Part shown: piece after piece, positions 10,534 to 21,089 of the stretch
How the letters are laid out: each line of letters starts with the position of its first letter
How positions within the stretch are numbered: position 1 is the stretch's first letter
Assembly: GCA_963556145.1 (NCBI GenBank)
Contig: OY744462.1
Coordinates: 1,612,001 to 1,676,000 of the forward strand
DNA from: Hygrocybe punicea
Lineage: Eukaryota > Basidiomycota > Agaricomycetes > Agaricales > Hygrophoraceae
Length of the DNA stretch: 64,000 bases
Direction of reading: 5' to 3'
The notes under the pieces: model-generated
The model's input: only the letters and a program-made list of their open reading frames with translations
What the model was told of the DNA's origin: nothing
Databases searched by the model: none
Made by a program: the position numbers and the translations under genes

Positions 10534-11711
10534 ATGGGCCAAGGAAAGGCCATTTCAGAGCCTGTCCAATGGATTATAATTCGCCTCAGTACTGCCCTGT
10601 CCCACGAAGATGTTGCAATGTATGCTGGTGTTAGTCTGCACTCCGTGCAACAGATCCTCCATCATTTCAACCAAACCAGTCAGATCATGCTTCCAAAGGA
10701 TTCCAAAGGTCGACCTCGACCTGCTCTGGGCGACTATGACATCGAGGTTTGTCCTTATTGATCCACTGACCTTTACAGTGATTACACACATTTCTAGCAT
10801 CTCTACAAGACTGTAAATAAGACACCTGACATCTACCTCGACGAACTGCGCTTGGAGCTGGAGATCAGATGTGGGACCTCAGTCTCACTTCATACAATTT
10901 GGAGGAACCTCAGGAAAGGAGGTTACACTTTGAAGAAGGTACATTTTTACTGTACTGTGGTTTTGCTGATATTTACCTATTTATAGCTGACCCCGGTTGC
11001 AATCGAGCGAAGCATCGAGCTGAGAAGTAACTTTGCAGCATGTATTGGAACCTACCAGGCAGAGCAATTGGTTTTTGTTGATGAGAGTTCCATTGATCGC
11101 CGTACCACATTTCGGGGCCATGCTTGGGCAATTTGTGGTAAAAGAGCAAGTCGCTCAGCATATTTCTGTCACGGACAGCGGTAAGTTCTATCGTATTTTC
11201 AAATTCTTCACTGCAAATTCTTACATGCAATAGGTACTCTGTATTGCCGGCAATGTCCCTTTATGACAGCTTTCTCTCTTGCGATATTATCGAAGGTGCT
11301 TTTGACTCCGGACTTTTCTACAAATTCATTTCCAATCTCTTGGATCACATGGAACCTTTCCCTGGTCAAAATTCCATCATTGTCATGGACAACTGTCGAA
11401 TCCACAAGCATCCGGACATCTTAGATCTCATCACATCTCAGTATGCCGTCTTCTTCTGTTGTTCATACATGTACTTATATCACTTTAGTGGCATGCGCTA
11501 TGAGTTTCTTCCACCTTACTCCCCCGATTATAACCCAATCGAGGTGGCATTCTCAGCCATGAAATACTACCTCCGTCGTAACGGCGACTACTTTCGTCTC
11601 GCATTGATGGAGCTTCCATATGGCAGTGTTATATGTACCTTACTCAAGGCATTGGAAAGCATTACTCTAGCAGACATTTATGGTTGGTACAGACATTGTG
11701 GGTACGTGTGA
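10534..11711 (+). CDS. Tc1/mariner-like (DD34E) transposase
   Basis: A five-exon model (10534-10746, 10798-10938, 10987-11180, 11234-11440, 11489-11711) is open throughout and gives about 325 residues. The N-terminus is a helix-turn-helix (DVAMYAGVSLHSVQQIL). The catalytic core shows D in FVDESSIDRR, D in IVMDNCRIH, and E in YSPDYNPIEVAF. There are 34 residues between the second Asp and the Glu, the DD34E spacing of the IS630/Tc1 group. All four introns are 48-53 nt with GT-AG ends. No defect is visible, so the protein may be functional. I did not find short terminal repeats or TA flanks around it. Confidence 0.9.
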
Positions 11712-11878
11712 TACGGAGAATTATGTTGCGGTATGCCTCGTTTTTTTTTGTCAATAAAGTTTTACATCGTGCCCCCAAAATTTTGTTTTTTGAGAATAAA
11801 AAGGGATTAGTGCATTTATTGAATTATAATTTATATGAGCCAAGCGAGCCTCCCCTTCTCCTTGTTCGCAACACCTCC

Positions 11879-13715
11879 ATGGGTAGAAAGGTAGTCAAAG
11901 CACGCCAGGAGGCGCTCAAGGCCAAACAACAAGCATCACAGAGTGGTTCTTCATCAGTCCCACCGCCGGACACAGGAACCGCCAATGCAGCTAAGGAAAC
12001 GACGTCGTCAGGACAATCTGTGGCAGACATGAAGGGCACTTCCACCAATACAAGCACTGGAAGGCCGATTCACAAAGCCACCAAAGGTGTTCAAGAACTG
12101 TTGAAGCAAGTGCAACTCAACGAGATCAGCGAGGAGGAGAACAACACCAGCACTGATGCCGACCACATTCAAACATCTAGCACCACCTGGTATGACTCAC
12201 AGACTCCAGACAACAAGAATGACGCATACAACTCGGATGATTTGGAATATTGGGAGGAAAGTCAAGGAACCACTCAGAGCCAATGGGAGAAATCTGGCGT
12301 GGCATATAGGGTTGAAAGCGATACTGAGGAGATGGTTGCGAAGATAATAACAGCACATGATGCTGACGCAGCAACTAGAAAGATTATTGGTCAGGTAGAT
12401 GCCAGCGACAGTGATGGCGAGGAAGATGGTACGTCTTTCACTTTGTCTACAACATTCTTGGGCCATTGACTGCTACGCTGCAGAGCCATTCACCTTCTCC
12501 ATCGATGTAAACAGCAAGGCCAGAGGTGCACAATCTGTCAAGAGCATCAGTTCCAACATTACCCTATATGACCTCAAGGAGAAAATCGCAAAGATTCTGA
12601 ATATCCATAGCAGTTCCCTTCATGCTCAGTTCCAAATCAGCACCGATACGAACAGAAATATGTTGCCATTTGACCTTACAACTCATGTCAATCTCAGCAA
12701 TCTCATCCATCTCATTCGCTCTCTTGCTGTCCCCCCACTCTTAGCAAATGGCCGCCGCTCAAATCGAAAGATGAAAGCGTTCAGTGTCATTATCTTCAAT
12801 AAGGGTGATGACCCTTACGGAGTCCTGCAGAATGAGGCTAAGGTGGGTTCTTGGTGATTTTTTCGTGATTATTTCTTATTTGTCTGTAATCAGAAGGGGA
12901 GTTCCAAGATGAAGGCTTCTATAGAGAAGGAGTGCATGAGAAGTGATGCCGATTTTCACCATGAGAAGAAGATACAGGTTAGGCAAGCACTCCAGAAGCA
13001 ATGGTTATGCGCAATACACAGCCATCCTGACAAGCCGATGTACTGTTACAAGGACCCTATAAACAATGAGTGTTACGTGATCACAGAAGGCAATTTCAAT
13101 TTCTGGGCGACTCTCCATGTACGTATATCTATTACCTCTTGGCAACATATGACTGAACCTTTGTAGATTGACGACCCGGAGAACAACCCCATTGACAGAA
13201 AGCCAGCCAAAGTCAATATTTTATCGAATGGCCCTCGTAGCCGAGCTCCAGCACAGCATGCAGGCGGTCACATACCCCAACTGCCAGTGATCCAATATAC
13301 TTACCCACAAATGCCAACTGTGCCGTATCCCTGGCCGACTGGATACCCTCAGTTACTGGCTGGATATCCACCTGCTCCCATGCAACCAGCCATTCATAAT
13401 ACATTGCCAGTACAAGCTGCCACACAACAGGCTGCCCCTCAGCCTTTAGCTGACATCCCCAAGATACCTGAATGGCTTGCATATTGCGACAGGCACCCTG
13501 ACCGTGAAGGAGACAATTTGGCAACACTCACCATCAAGTTTGAGGAGCAAGGATACCGCTGAATTCATCAACTTACTGGAGGTCACGATCATATTGCAAT
13601 GATTGAGAAGTTGTCGGAGTGGCTGGGGATTGGAAAAGGAACTGCGGATCTTGTTGTTCGGTATGCTGAAGAAGATTTGGACCTTGTCAAGTCCAGGAAA
13701 TTCATTATGAATTAG
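11879..13715 (+). pseudogene. Agaric repeat-associated protein, Ubl-like plus SAM-like, one nonsense codon
   Basis: Four exons (11879-12428, 12484-12842, 12894-13118, 13167-13715) join in frame to 560 residues. The N-terminus is basic, then Ser/Thr-rich and acidic. Residues ~185-265 (VKSISSNITLYDLKEKIAKIL ...) have a ubiquitin/PB1-like beta-grasp pattern. A Pro-rich linker leads to a C-terminal helical block with IPEWLAYCDRHP and WLGIGKGTADLVVRYAEEDL, like a SAM-type domain. An in-frame TGA at 13560-13562 (after GYR, before IHQLTGG) breaks the last domain. It fits CGA to TGA, because the frame continues perfectly to the next stop. Similar hypothetical proteins are repetitive in mushroom genomes (recollection, not searched). 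Its role is unknown. Confidence 0.65.
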
Positions 13716-14054
13716 TGGAATGGTCGGCACCTCTTTTCTGCTGCGCACAAACTAAGAACAAAACTGGTTTCACAGTTACTTTTTTTTGCTCTACCTATGT
13801 AAATGTACACGTAGTGAAGTACTCGTCGATGAATTGTATTGTCTCCTTACTCCGCTCTCCCTCATCTCGACATTGTCAGTAGTAATTACGCCATCCAAGG
13901 TACAGCTCACATGATCAATGTAATCTAGCACTCTTACAACTTGAATGCACCCACAGGCGAAACAATGTGTAGCCGGGCACTCTTCACCAAATGCTCGACT
14001 GAAGCACACATATGACAGGCATGAAATAAGATGTAATGGTCATGTAATTCATGG
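13716..14054. other. Gap between convergent genes
   Basis: 339 bp between the end of the plus-strand gene and the stop of the L19 copy. Nothing beyond 3' flanks is visible. Confidence 0.4.
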
Positions 14055-15112
14055 TTACTCTTGCACAGGTGCATCATGCTCTACCGAAAGGAACACTTGC
14101 CGTTTTTCCATGATATGAGCAGCCCAACGTTTACGTGCAGCCTGCGTTGACAGTGAGTTGGCATTGCAGCCGAAAGGAAAATAGCAAATACCTCGTTCTT
14201 GACATGGCGTGCTTCCATCTGGTCGTTCAGCACCTTTGTACGAGTCTTCTCCGCTTTGGCTTTATGGATGTATTCCATGAGGACACATTTGTTCTTGAAG
14301 ACGTTGCCCTTTGATTTCTGATAAAGCGAGTGGTATCTTTCAGGGGCATCAGCATCATTTCAGCACCAAGATCATTACAACTTACAAATGCTTGTCAATT
14401 TTCCCAGCTTCTCTGTACTTTCTCAACAGTCGACGTAGCACCCTCTGTCTCCATATCCACAGTACTTTCATTGGCATCCTCGCTTCTGACGTACCCTTCC
14501 TCTTTCCGGGACCTAGTGTTGCCACGACTATAGTTGGTCACTTTTCTTTTCTCTGCTCTACTGCCTTCAATAAAATACATAAAAATATAAAGAAAATTTC
14601 GAGGGGTAGCCTCTACATAGGTCTTGAGTTAGTACACTTAAACCTTTCTGTAATATGTAACCCATCATTGGATAAGTGACCAACTATGGTTTTTAGTCGC
14701 GACTAACATAGTCGCGACTAAAAACCATAGTTGGTCACTTATCCAATGATGGGTTACATATTACAGAAAGGTTTAAGTGTACTAACTCAAGACCTATGTA
14801 GAGGCTACCCCTCGAAATTTTCTTTATATTTTTATGTATTTTATTGAAGGCAGTAGAGCAGAGAAAAGAAAAGTGACCAACTATAGTCGTGGCAACACTA
14901 CCGGGACCTGTATGACGGCCCTTGCATTTGGCAGCCAATAACGCCCTAGTCCGGGCCCAAGAGTGAACAGTTGTGGGCTTGATTATGACCTGCCCATCCT
15001 CAATGAGTTTCTTGACGTGTGTGCATGAGTTGGCATTGCCAATTTCAACTTGTTCGGCTGGATCAAGCCAGATTTTGCACTTCCCAACACCGTGTTCTTC
15101 AACTCCAATATG
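14055..15112 (-). pseudogene. RPL19: Ribosomal protein eL19 copy, interrupted by a foldback element
   Basis: Read on the minus strand, 15112 to 14909 encodes GVGKCKIWLDPAEQ, KKLIEDGQVIIKPTTVHSWA and KCKGRHTGPG, the core of eukaryotic L19. A 387-bp element then intervenes. The frame resumes with [12 protein letters not shown] and ends in [37 protein letters not shown] and [15 protein letters not shown]. Introns at 14385-14337 and 14191-14142 have good splice sites; stop is at 14055. Because introns are retained, this is a DNA-level copy and not a processed one. Several normally basic or invariant positions differ, and the start region is lost in the inverted repeat. It is not the working gene. 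Confidence 0.85.
14514..14900. mobile_element. Perfect foldback (hAT-type) MITE
   Basis: A 387-bp palindrome: 14514-14704 is the exact reverse complement of 14710-14900 as far as I can check by eye, with a 5-nt centre. Ends read TAGTGTTGCC. The 8-bp sequence CCGGGACC is present directly on both sides (14506-14513 and 14901-14908), a hAT-length target duplication. The lack of mismatches between arms implies very recent formation or gene conversion. It inserted in an exon of the L19 copy. Confidence 0.92.
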
Positions 15113-15442
15113 GTGAATTACTAGTCTTCATAACATAGGAACTACATTAGCACCTAGATTTATATGTAATCTGGCAAATACACACCTTTTCGTTATCATC
15201 TGCAGTCCCTAGCATCCATCAGAGCGATCCGACAAAGCTACCTGCTCTGAAAAATCAAAATTTTTAAATGTCATATTTAGGCCACTTACATATACACAAC
15301 ACCTCCAAAACGTCTTCGGGACCTCAGATTTTCAACCGCTAGTCGTTTGTTGAGGAACAAGTGAGATACGGCCATTGCATTGCGGGGCCTTCAAAGATAT
15401 CTCAAAAGCTGACAAAGCCAAGTCACGTGCAAAACACAATAA
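15091..15442 (-). repeat. Right 352-bp inverted repeat of the 5.6-kb unit
   Basis: Mirror copy of 9809-10160. Its inner end runs directly into the L19 coding sequence and its outer end reads GTGCAAAACACAATAA. Confidence 0.9.
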
Positions 15443-16434
15443 ATGTAGAGAACCTGTGAGACACATACATCCATTGATACCATGTCTCGAAAGTTTGGCC
15501 TTATGCTGGTCTGAAACAAAGCACCAGGTATATGCCCCGAGTGCTACTTGTTGTGAGTAACGAATTGGTAAACAAGTGGGCTGAAGCGACTTACCATGGA
15601 GGACAAGGCTCATAGCTTGCCACTGCTGCAGCATTTGTAGGTTGCTGTTTCTCTCCTTTCGCAACTCCACAAGTTGTTTCTCAACTTTTAGGAACCTCTT
15701 TTCCACCCTCTTTCTCTCATCTTTTGCCTCCTCCTCCAACACTTCCACACGATGTAAGAGCTCCTCCTATACAAGCATCAGCATCAAAAATGATAGCAGC
15801 AGGCAGCAGACTGACATCTCTCTTGCTCTCAGGACGGGAGAACGTCACTTTGGTAGCTTGCTTTCCTTGCCCAGGATTTACACTTTCAATTGTGTATAAG
15901 GAAAGGTCCTTCGGGTATGAGAGGCTCAGGATGTCGGCGAGTGTCCTGCCGGATTGGCTGACAACAATATTCTGGCCAAGCGCATCTTGCATCTTGCATA
16001 CGGTGATGTCTCGTGGGAATTGCTCATTGTTAAGAGAGATTGTTCTGGTGCATCAGGAAAAGTAGTTATTACTTAATCAGTCTTAGGCATCTTAATCTTA
16101 GTTTTAAGACAGTATAAGACAGACTAAGAAACGGGATTGACTTATTCTGTCTTATTTGAGTCTTGATTTCTAGTTTAAGACAGTTTAAGACTCTAAGTAA
16201 AACAAGCTTTTCCTGATGTGAATTTTTCGCATTTGGTGGTCAACTTCCACCACTGGAACATGAATGTTTGAGAAGCCATGAAAGAGGTTGAAATAGGGAT
16301 GTACTGCCGCAGCCAGCCCCCTTGAGGAGCGGCACAGCGTAAAGAGCCAAAATACGACAACGGCATATTCCGATCAAATTGTGACAATTTCTGTAGATAT
16401 GCTCAGAATGTACGAGGAATGTGTCGGCGAGCAA
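15443..16434 (-). pseudogene. 5' part of a split gene of unknown function
   Basis: Minus-strand coding pieces in order: HVPVVEVDHQMRKIHIR (near 16250), then SLNNEQFPRDITVCKMQDAL and SGRTLADILSLSYP (about 16020-15900), FSRPESKRDVSLLPAAI (15830), and a coiled-coil segment VEVLEEEAKDERKRVEKRFL (15740). The last frame, CFVSDQHKAKLSRHGINGC, runs into the right inverted repeat. Several frames must be joined by introns, and a small MITE (16051-16218) lies between two of them. No domain is recognised. The likely continuation is at 9486-9808. Confidence 0.45.
16051..16218. mobile_element. Small MITE-like inverted-repeat element
   Basis: 168 bp bounded by CATCAGGAAAAG (16051-16062) and its exact complement (16207-16218). 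The arms remain imperfectly complementary inward and are full of CTTAG/AAGACAG repeats. No clear target duplication is seen. It lies within the split gene. Confidence 0.65.
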
Positions 16435-17830
16435 ATTGACGTACCTTTATCCAAATATGATGAGTATATGGTGACCATTCGACCAGAATTGACCGGACAA
16501 TTTACGAAAATATGCTAGATGAAATACTACCTAGCTACCTACTTCACCGGGACTTGTCCGGGCGTTGCAGCCTCGACCCAAGTTCCCCAGCCCTACTACA
16601 GAACCTACCCGTCCTTGTATTGAGGTCTCCACCTCTCCTCAGTTTTCAATGTTCACAATCCCTTGAAAAGGTCTTACGGGACCTTTCAAGTTAAACATGA
16701 CAGCGTTGGGTAGTTGTTGCTCCGTTCAATTTTTCCACCTTGTCAACTCTTTTAAAAAACATGTATCATCAGGAAATCTACACATTCCTTTTTCGGACTT
16801 ATCAGCCACTTCCGCTTTTGACCGTCAGCTTTAGCTTTTTTTGCCTTACTTCTGCTAACTTATAATCCACCTTTTCTCAACGAGAAATTATGTCAGAAGT
16901 TCAAAAAAGTTCATATTTTAAAACACATCCAAAGCATTCCATTCTTGCCATGTGAACAAATACCATGCCCCTGAAGCAGAAGTGACATGGGAGCGGCCAC
17001 CATTTAAATTTAAATTAAATAAATGTTCAAACATTCGCGACCTAAGTCAATCGAGACCTCCCCTAAATAAACCAACACGTGATGGTTGTTTGTTTTCACT
17101 GCCGCAAAACGTCAAGATATGTTGATTTACCCCCACAACATGCCCTTGTGTGATCCCTCCTGTTCTTCCCCCTGATGCCTTCCCTTGCACCCAGTCCATT
17201 GAGGACCGCACCCACTGTTTGGGCTTGCGTTGGCCGTGTACTCTGGCCATTTTTTCTTAGCCACTGTCAGACTATGTTTTGGAGGTCTTCCAGTTGATTA
17301 CATTTACCTCATTCACTCTCTAGGTTGTCGCTATGTCCCGATGTGGAAATCCCCGCCTCTCCCTTTGTGTGGTCAACAAAGTGCGCCATATCATGTCACG
17401 GTTCGACATCCCGACGCGAATGAGCAGAGATCAGGGAAATGAACCTGGTCTCTGCTCAAGGTAAGTCTCTTACATCTTATAGTTTATATTTACTGACTTT
17501 ATTTGCAGGCCGCCATCTATGTCCATTGCGACGTTGAAGACGACAACGACAGTCACAAAATGACAACAATGATGCCAATGGAGACAGGGGCGGCAACGGC
17601 AATGGCAACGATGAAGAAAACGGTCACGAAACAACATGACAACGACGGAGGCAAGAAGGATCATGGAGAGAGGCTCTGCCCTCAGTGTATTCCGCTCTTA
17701 TTAATCACTGTAGTACTGCAATACAACTCTTTTAAAAGGAATCTGGCAATAGTTCAAGATAACAAAAGTAGCTGTGCTCTGCGGAAGCCCCACAGCTTTT
17801 GCTGCTTTTCGAAACTTAGAAAAGCTCCAG
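16435..17830. other. Mostly unassigned region
   Basis: No gene is firmly supported. One possible small spliced plus-strand frame starts at ATG 17332, has a good donor at about 17461 and acceptor at about 17508, and ends shortly after; it has no recognisable domain. Positions 16700-17050 are AT-rich. Confidence 0.35.
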
Positions 17831-17868
17831 GAACTTATATTAGCGGACCGACCCCGCTAATATAAGTT
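17831..17868. repeat. 15-bp hairpin flanked by direct repeats
   Basis: AACTTATATTAGCGG (17832-17846) pairs exactly with 17854-17868. The 7-bp sequence GCTCCAG sits directly on both sides. It looks like the residue of a small transposon whose ends pair, or a hairpin in an AGCTTTT-rich area (17780-17930). Confidence 0.55.
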
Positions 17869-18008
17869 GCTCCAGCTTTTGGCTTTTTGAGCTTTTTGGG
17901 CTTTTAAAAGCACGAAAAGCCCGAAAAAGGCGATTTGTAAGTTTCCTGATGATTCTCGTTGAAACCCTGTTATTACTAGTACGTACACATAGCAGCCGAA
18001 AAACGCAC

Positions 18009-18074
18009 GGAAACCATATGGAAAGCACACGGAAAGTATACGGAAAGTATACGGAAAGCATACAGAAAGCAAAC
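18009..18074. repeat. Minisatellite, six 11-bp units
   Basis: Six consecutive 11-bp units of the type GGAAAGTATAC with 0-4 changes each. It sits just downstream of the stop of the minus-strand gene that ends at 18097. Confidence 0.85.
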
Positions 18075-19715
18075 GGAACGAGGCCACAGCCTGAGTCTAC
18101 TTCCTCGCCTTGCGCTTCGGTTTGACCGTTTTCCCCTTCGTTGTCGTCTTCTTCTTGCTCTTCAGCACCTTGACACTTGTGTTTTCCTCCACTGATTTGC
18201 TGGGATCTTTGCTGGGATCTTCATATTCGTTTTCGCTGGAGAGACTGCTGCAAGAGTCAAGCTCGCCGCGTGAGTCCGAAATGACAGGTTTGTGATTGCC
18301 AGTACTGAGGTCGGTTTGCTGTTTTTTCGAACTTGAATGCTGAGGTTCGTTGTTGTGATTTTCGGTAGAAACGGGAGGCAGGGCGGCTGAGTCAGTACTG
18401 TTTTCCACCAGAGGAGGAGCCTGTCCTGTCCCATAGCGCCGCTTCAGTCTTGCTGCAAGAATGTCCTCGAGATCATTGTTTTCTTCAACCGTGAGGTCTT
18501 TGATAACTCTCGTCTTGCATGCGTCCTGCTGTAGTCCAGGTACTTGCCTGATTATGACAAAACGATGAAAATCATTGTCAGAACATTGAAATTTGACTCA
18601 CTGGTCCCACCACTTCAACGTTTCAACGCACCATGCATCGCCGGGATCAGTTTCAAAGAGTTTCACAATATCATAGAAGACTCTTTTTGCGTTGAACGTC
18701 CCATCTAAAACTGACCAAGTGCTGCTAGAGCTAATCATGAACCGAGCCTGAGGGAATATCAACAAGTTTCGCTTATTAGATTATTCGCTTACCTGCACTG
18801 CGGCATAAGCTATTGTGCGTGGTGTGACATTGGTCAACCGATGGATCTTGGCCTTCAGTGGTTTTGTTGATTTGCGATCATTTGGCGACAAGGCCGATGC
18901 AGGTCCAGTAAATAAATGACGATAAACCTGCACAAGACATGAAAATTCAATATTCAATAGCCAATACAATTACTAGTTACTCACACGGACTAATAGAAAA
19001 CCACGTAGAAAACCTTTATCTTTTTCCTTCGGATCATACATCGTTTCGTCGTAGAGAAAGCTGGGCCACTCGACACTGGTGATCTTCACAGACCCATCCT
19101 TTATCCTATTCGTCATCGATCTGATAGATAATGAGACATTTGTACTAAAACATAGTATAAGAGACTTACTTCGGATCACGATCGAAGTCTGTTAGGCAGC
19201 GCATTGGGCAAAGTAGTCTTGCTGTCGTTGGGTGATTGAATCCCCTGACCGATTTTCCTTGATCTTTTGTTATTGGCGGTGAGACTTGCGAGCCAGGGTC
19301 CTTGCATATGTAAGCGACTCCAACATTTCTTAAGCTGGCTGTATCGTCGGCACGAGCATCGCCTGCTGCTGTAACAACCTTGAGTGAAGTCATGGTCAGT
19401 TTTAAAATTGATTCTTAAAGCATATATGCGTACCTTGGCGATGAATTTTTTCCTAGCACCGGGGTTCTGATGTAGACTTAAGACAACCTCAGCGAGGCCA
19501 GGGACCGACTTAGAAAACGCCTCGTAGACACGTTGGAAATAATCTCGATCATCAGTATCGCTAGAGCAGTGTGAGCACATAGATGGACAGTTTCGAGGCA
19601 CAACGTACGTATTCTCCAAGTCTGCTATGGATCCTTGATTCATTTTCATGCCAGCATCCAGAACCGCTGTTAAGTTCACAAAAGTGTCAAAACTAGCAGG
19701 AAGCCAACGGGCCGC

Positions 19716-20510
19716 TGTAGAGGGTCCTCGACCCTCTGAGGCCGTAACATCGATATCTAGCGAATCCGCTCGAACCCGACGTCTCTAGCAGTCTACGCTC
19801 GAACCCGACGTAACCCGACGCAACCCAATGCATACCGACTAGCACGGCCGCTCACGTACCTGGTCGGTCTATCTCATAAACTCACGGAACTTCAAATATC
19901 GAAGATAGATCTCATCGGACTGGGATCCCGACATCGGACTTGCCTTATTCACGCCTAGCGTCTCCCTTATGGGGATATAGTAAAGTATATTGCATCTTTT
20001 ACGGTTTTTCATATCTTCCACCCATTTTCCCTGTCATCGTCGCCTCGCAACGCTCTTCCTACTTCCCCATTTTTATTCTCCTTTGTCTCCTCTCATCGGC
20101 CGAGGACTCTTGTCCGAATCTAGGTACACAAATTTGTAGTATAAAAACGGTGCCCAAGCGCCGTCTCAAAATAAGAAACCAGTTCCCCCATTTCCTCTCT
20201 CTGAGAATTAAGTCTCTCAGTAAATTCCATCGCACACATTGCTCGTCGGATTCCTCGACGCCCTCCCCGTCGTTCTACCACCTTTATCTCTACGTTTCTC
20301 GACACCCGACACCCGACCCGCCGTACCCGACATCGTCGGCTTCGTCGGCTTCGATCGGTCTCGATAGATTTCAATAGTTTACTCGGCGGCTTCTTACTTT
20401 TTATATCCTATTATCTTACTGAAGCTTGTTAGACTATTCCTAGTCACTTCTACGCTGACCCCACAGGCTTAGGATTATTATTCCGCAGCCACCCCGACCT
20501 CGCCTTTACA
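19716..20510 (+). repeat. 5' LTR
   Basis: 795 bp, starts TGTAGAGGGTCC and ends CGCCTTTACA. Differences from the 3' LTR that I can see: one A/G near 19830, one G/A near 19885, one G/A near 20040 and one A/G near 20278. Confidence 0.95.
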
Positions 20511-20512
20511 TC

Positions 20513-20530
20513 TGGAGCCCACCGCGAGGA
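20513..20530 (+). promoter_or_regulatory. Candidate tRNA primer-binding site
   Basis: TGGAGCCCACCGCGAGGA begins two bases after the 5' LTR. A leading TGG complementary to a tRNA CCA end, at this spacing, is typical. The tRNA was not identified. Confidence 0.65.
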
Positions 20531-21089
20531 ATAGTCTAGCACCACCATAGCTTCCTCTTCCTGTATCCCTCCCTCTGACCGCCGTCTTCGAGATCTTCCT
20601 CGAAGAACTCTTCAACAAGAACTCTCTTTAGCCGCCTTCGACCCGACAATCGACGACGACTTCTTCCAGCTAGTACCCGACCACCTCGCTCGACATAACA
20701 ATCTCCCGCTCGTCTCAGGGTCAAACACCCCCCTATATCTTTCATCCGACAGTCTCGAATCGGTCGATATACCGATAATTACCATCACACCCGACTCATC
20801 CGATCTCAGTTCAACACCCGCATCGCCTACGTCCCCGACTTCGACCTCGTTAGAACCCCCGTCCACGTCTTCGCTCTCGATATCGAAAACTCCGTCATCG
20901 TCATCGTCTCCGTCTTCGCTCTCAACATCGAATAATCCGTCATCGTCATCGTCCCCGTCATCGTCATCGCCTACGCCGTCATCGTCCCCGTCATCGTCTT
21001 TGCCTACGCCGTCATCGTCCACGTTACCCGACCCGCTCATCGCACACCCGACAACCGCTTCATCGACATCTCAGCTCCTTCCACCCACA
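20531..21089 (+). other. Retrotransposon leader
   Basis: Untranslated leader before gag. Positions about 20870-21020 are a degenerate (CGTCATCGTC) repeat that gives Asp-rich antisense frames, which I consider spurious. Confidence 0.5.

Larger units (their letters stand above)
9809..15442. mobile_element. 5.6-kb unit bounded by long inverted repeats
   Basis: A 5,634-bp segment with 352-bp inverted ends. It contains a DD34E transposase gene, a second plus-strand gene (11879-13715) and a minus-strand ribosomal L19 copy carrying a foldback element. The flanks hold what look like two halves of one minus-strand gene. I found no clear target duplication at 9808/15443. It could be a composite transposon, or an inverted duplication into which separate elements landed. 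Confidence 0.6.

Noticed and set aside
13791..14009. Cys-containing minus-strand frame after the gene at 11879
   Set aside because: No splice or motif support and it lies in the 3' flank between convergent genes.
18009..18074. Possible CRISPR-like array
   Set aside because: Units are 11 bp, contiguous, with no spacers; it is a minisatellite in a eukaryotic genome.
20612..21040. Asp-rich minus-strand frame in the retrotransposon leader
   Set aside because: Product of the CGTCATCGTC repeat; no conserved sequence.
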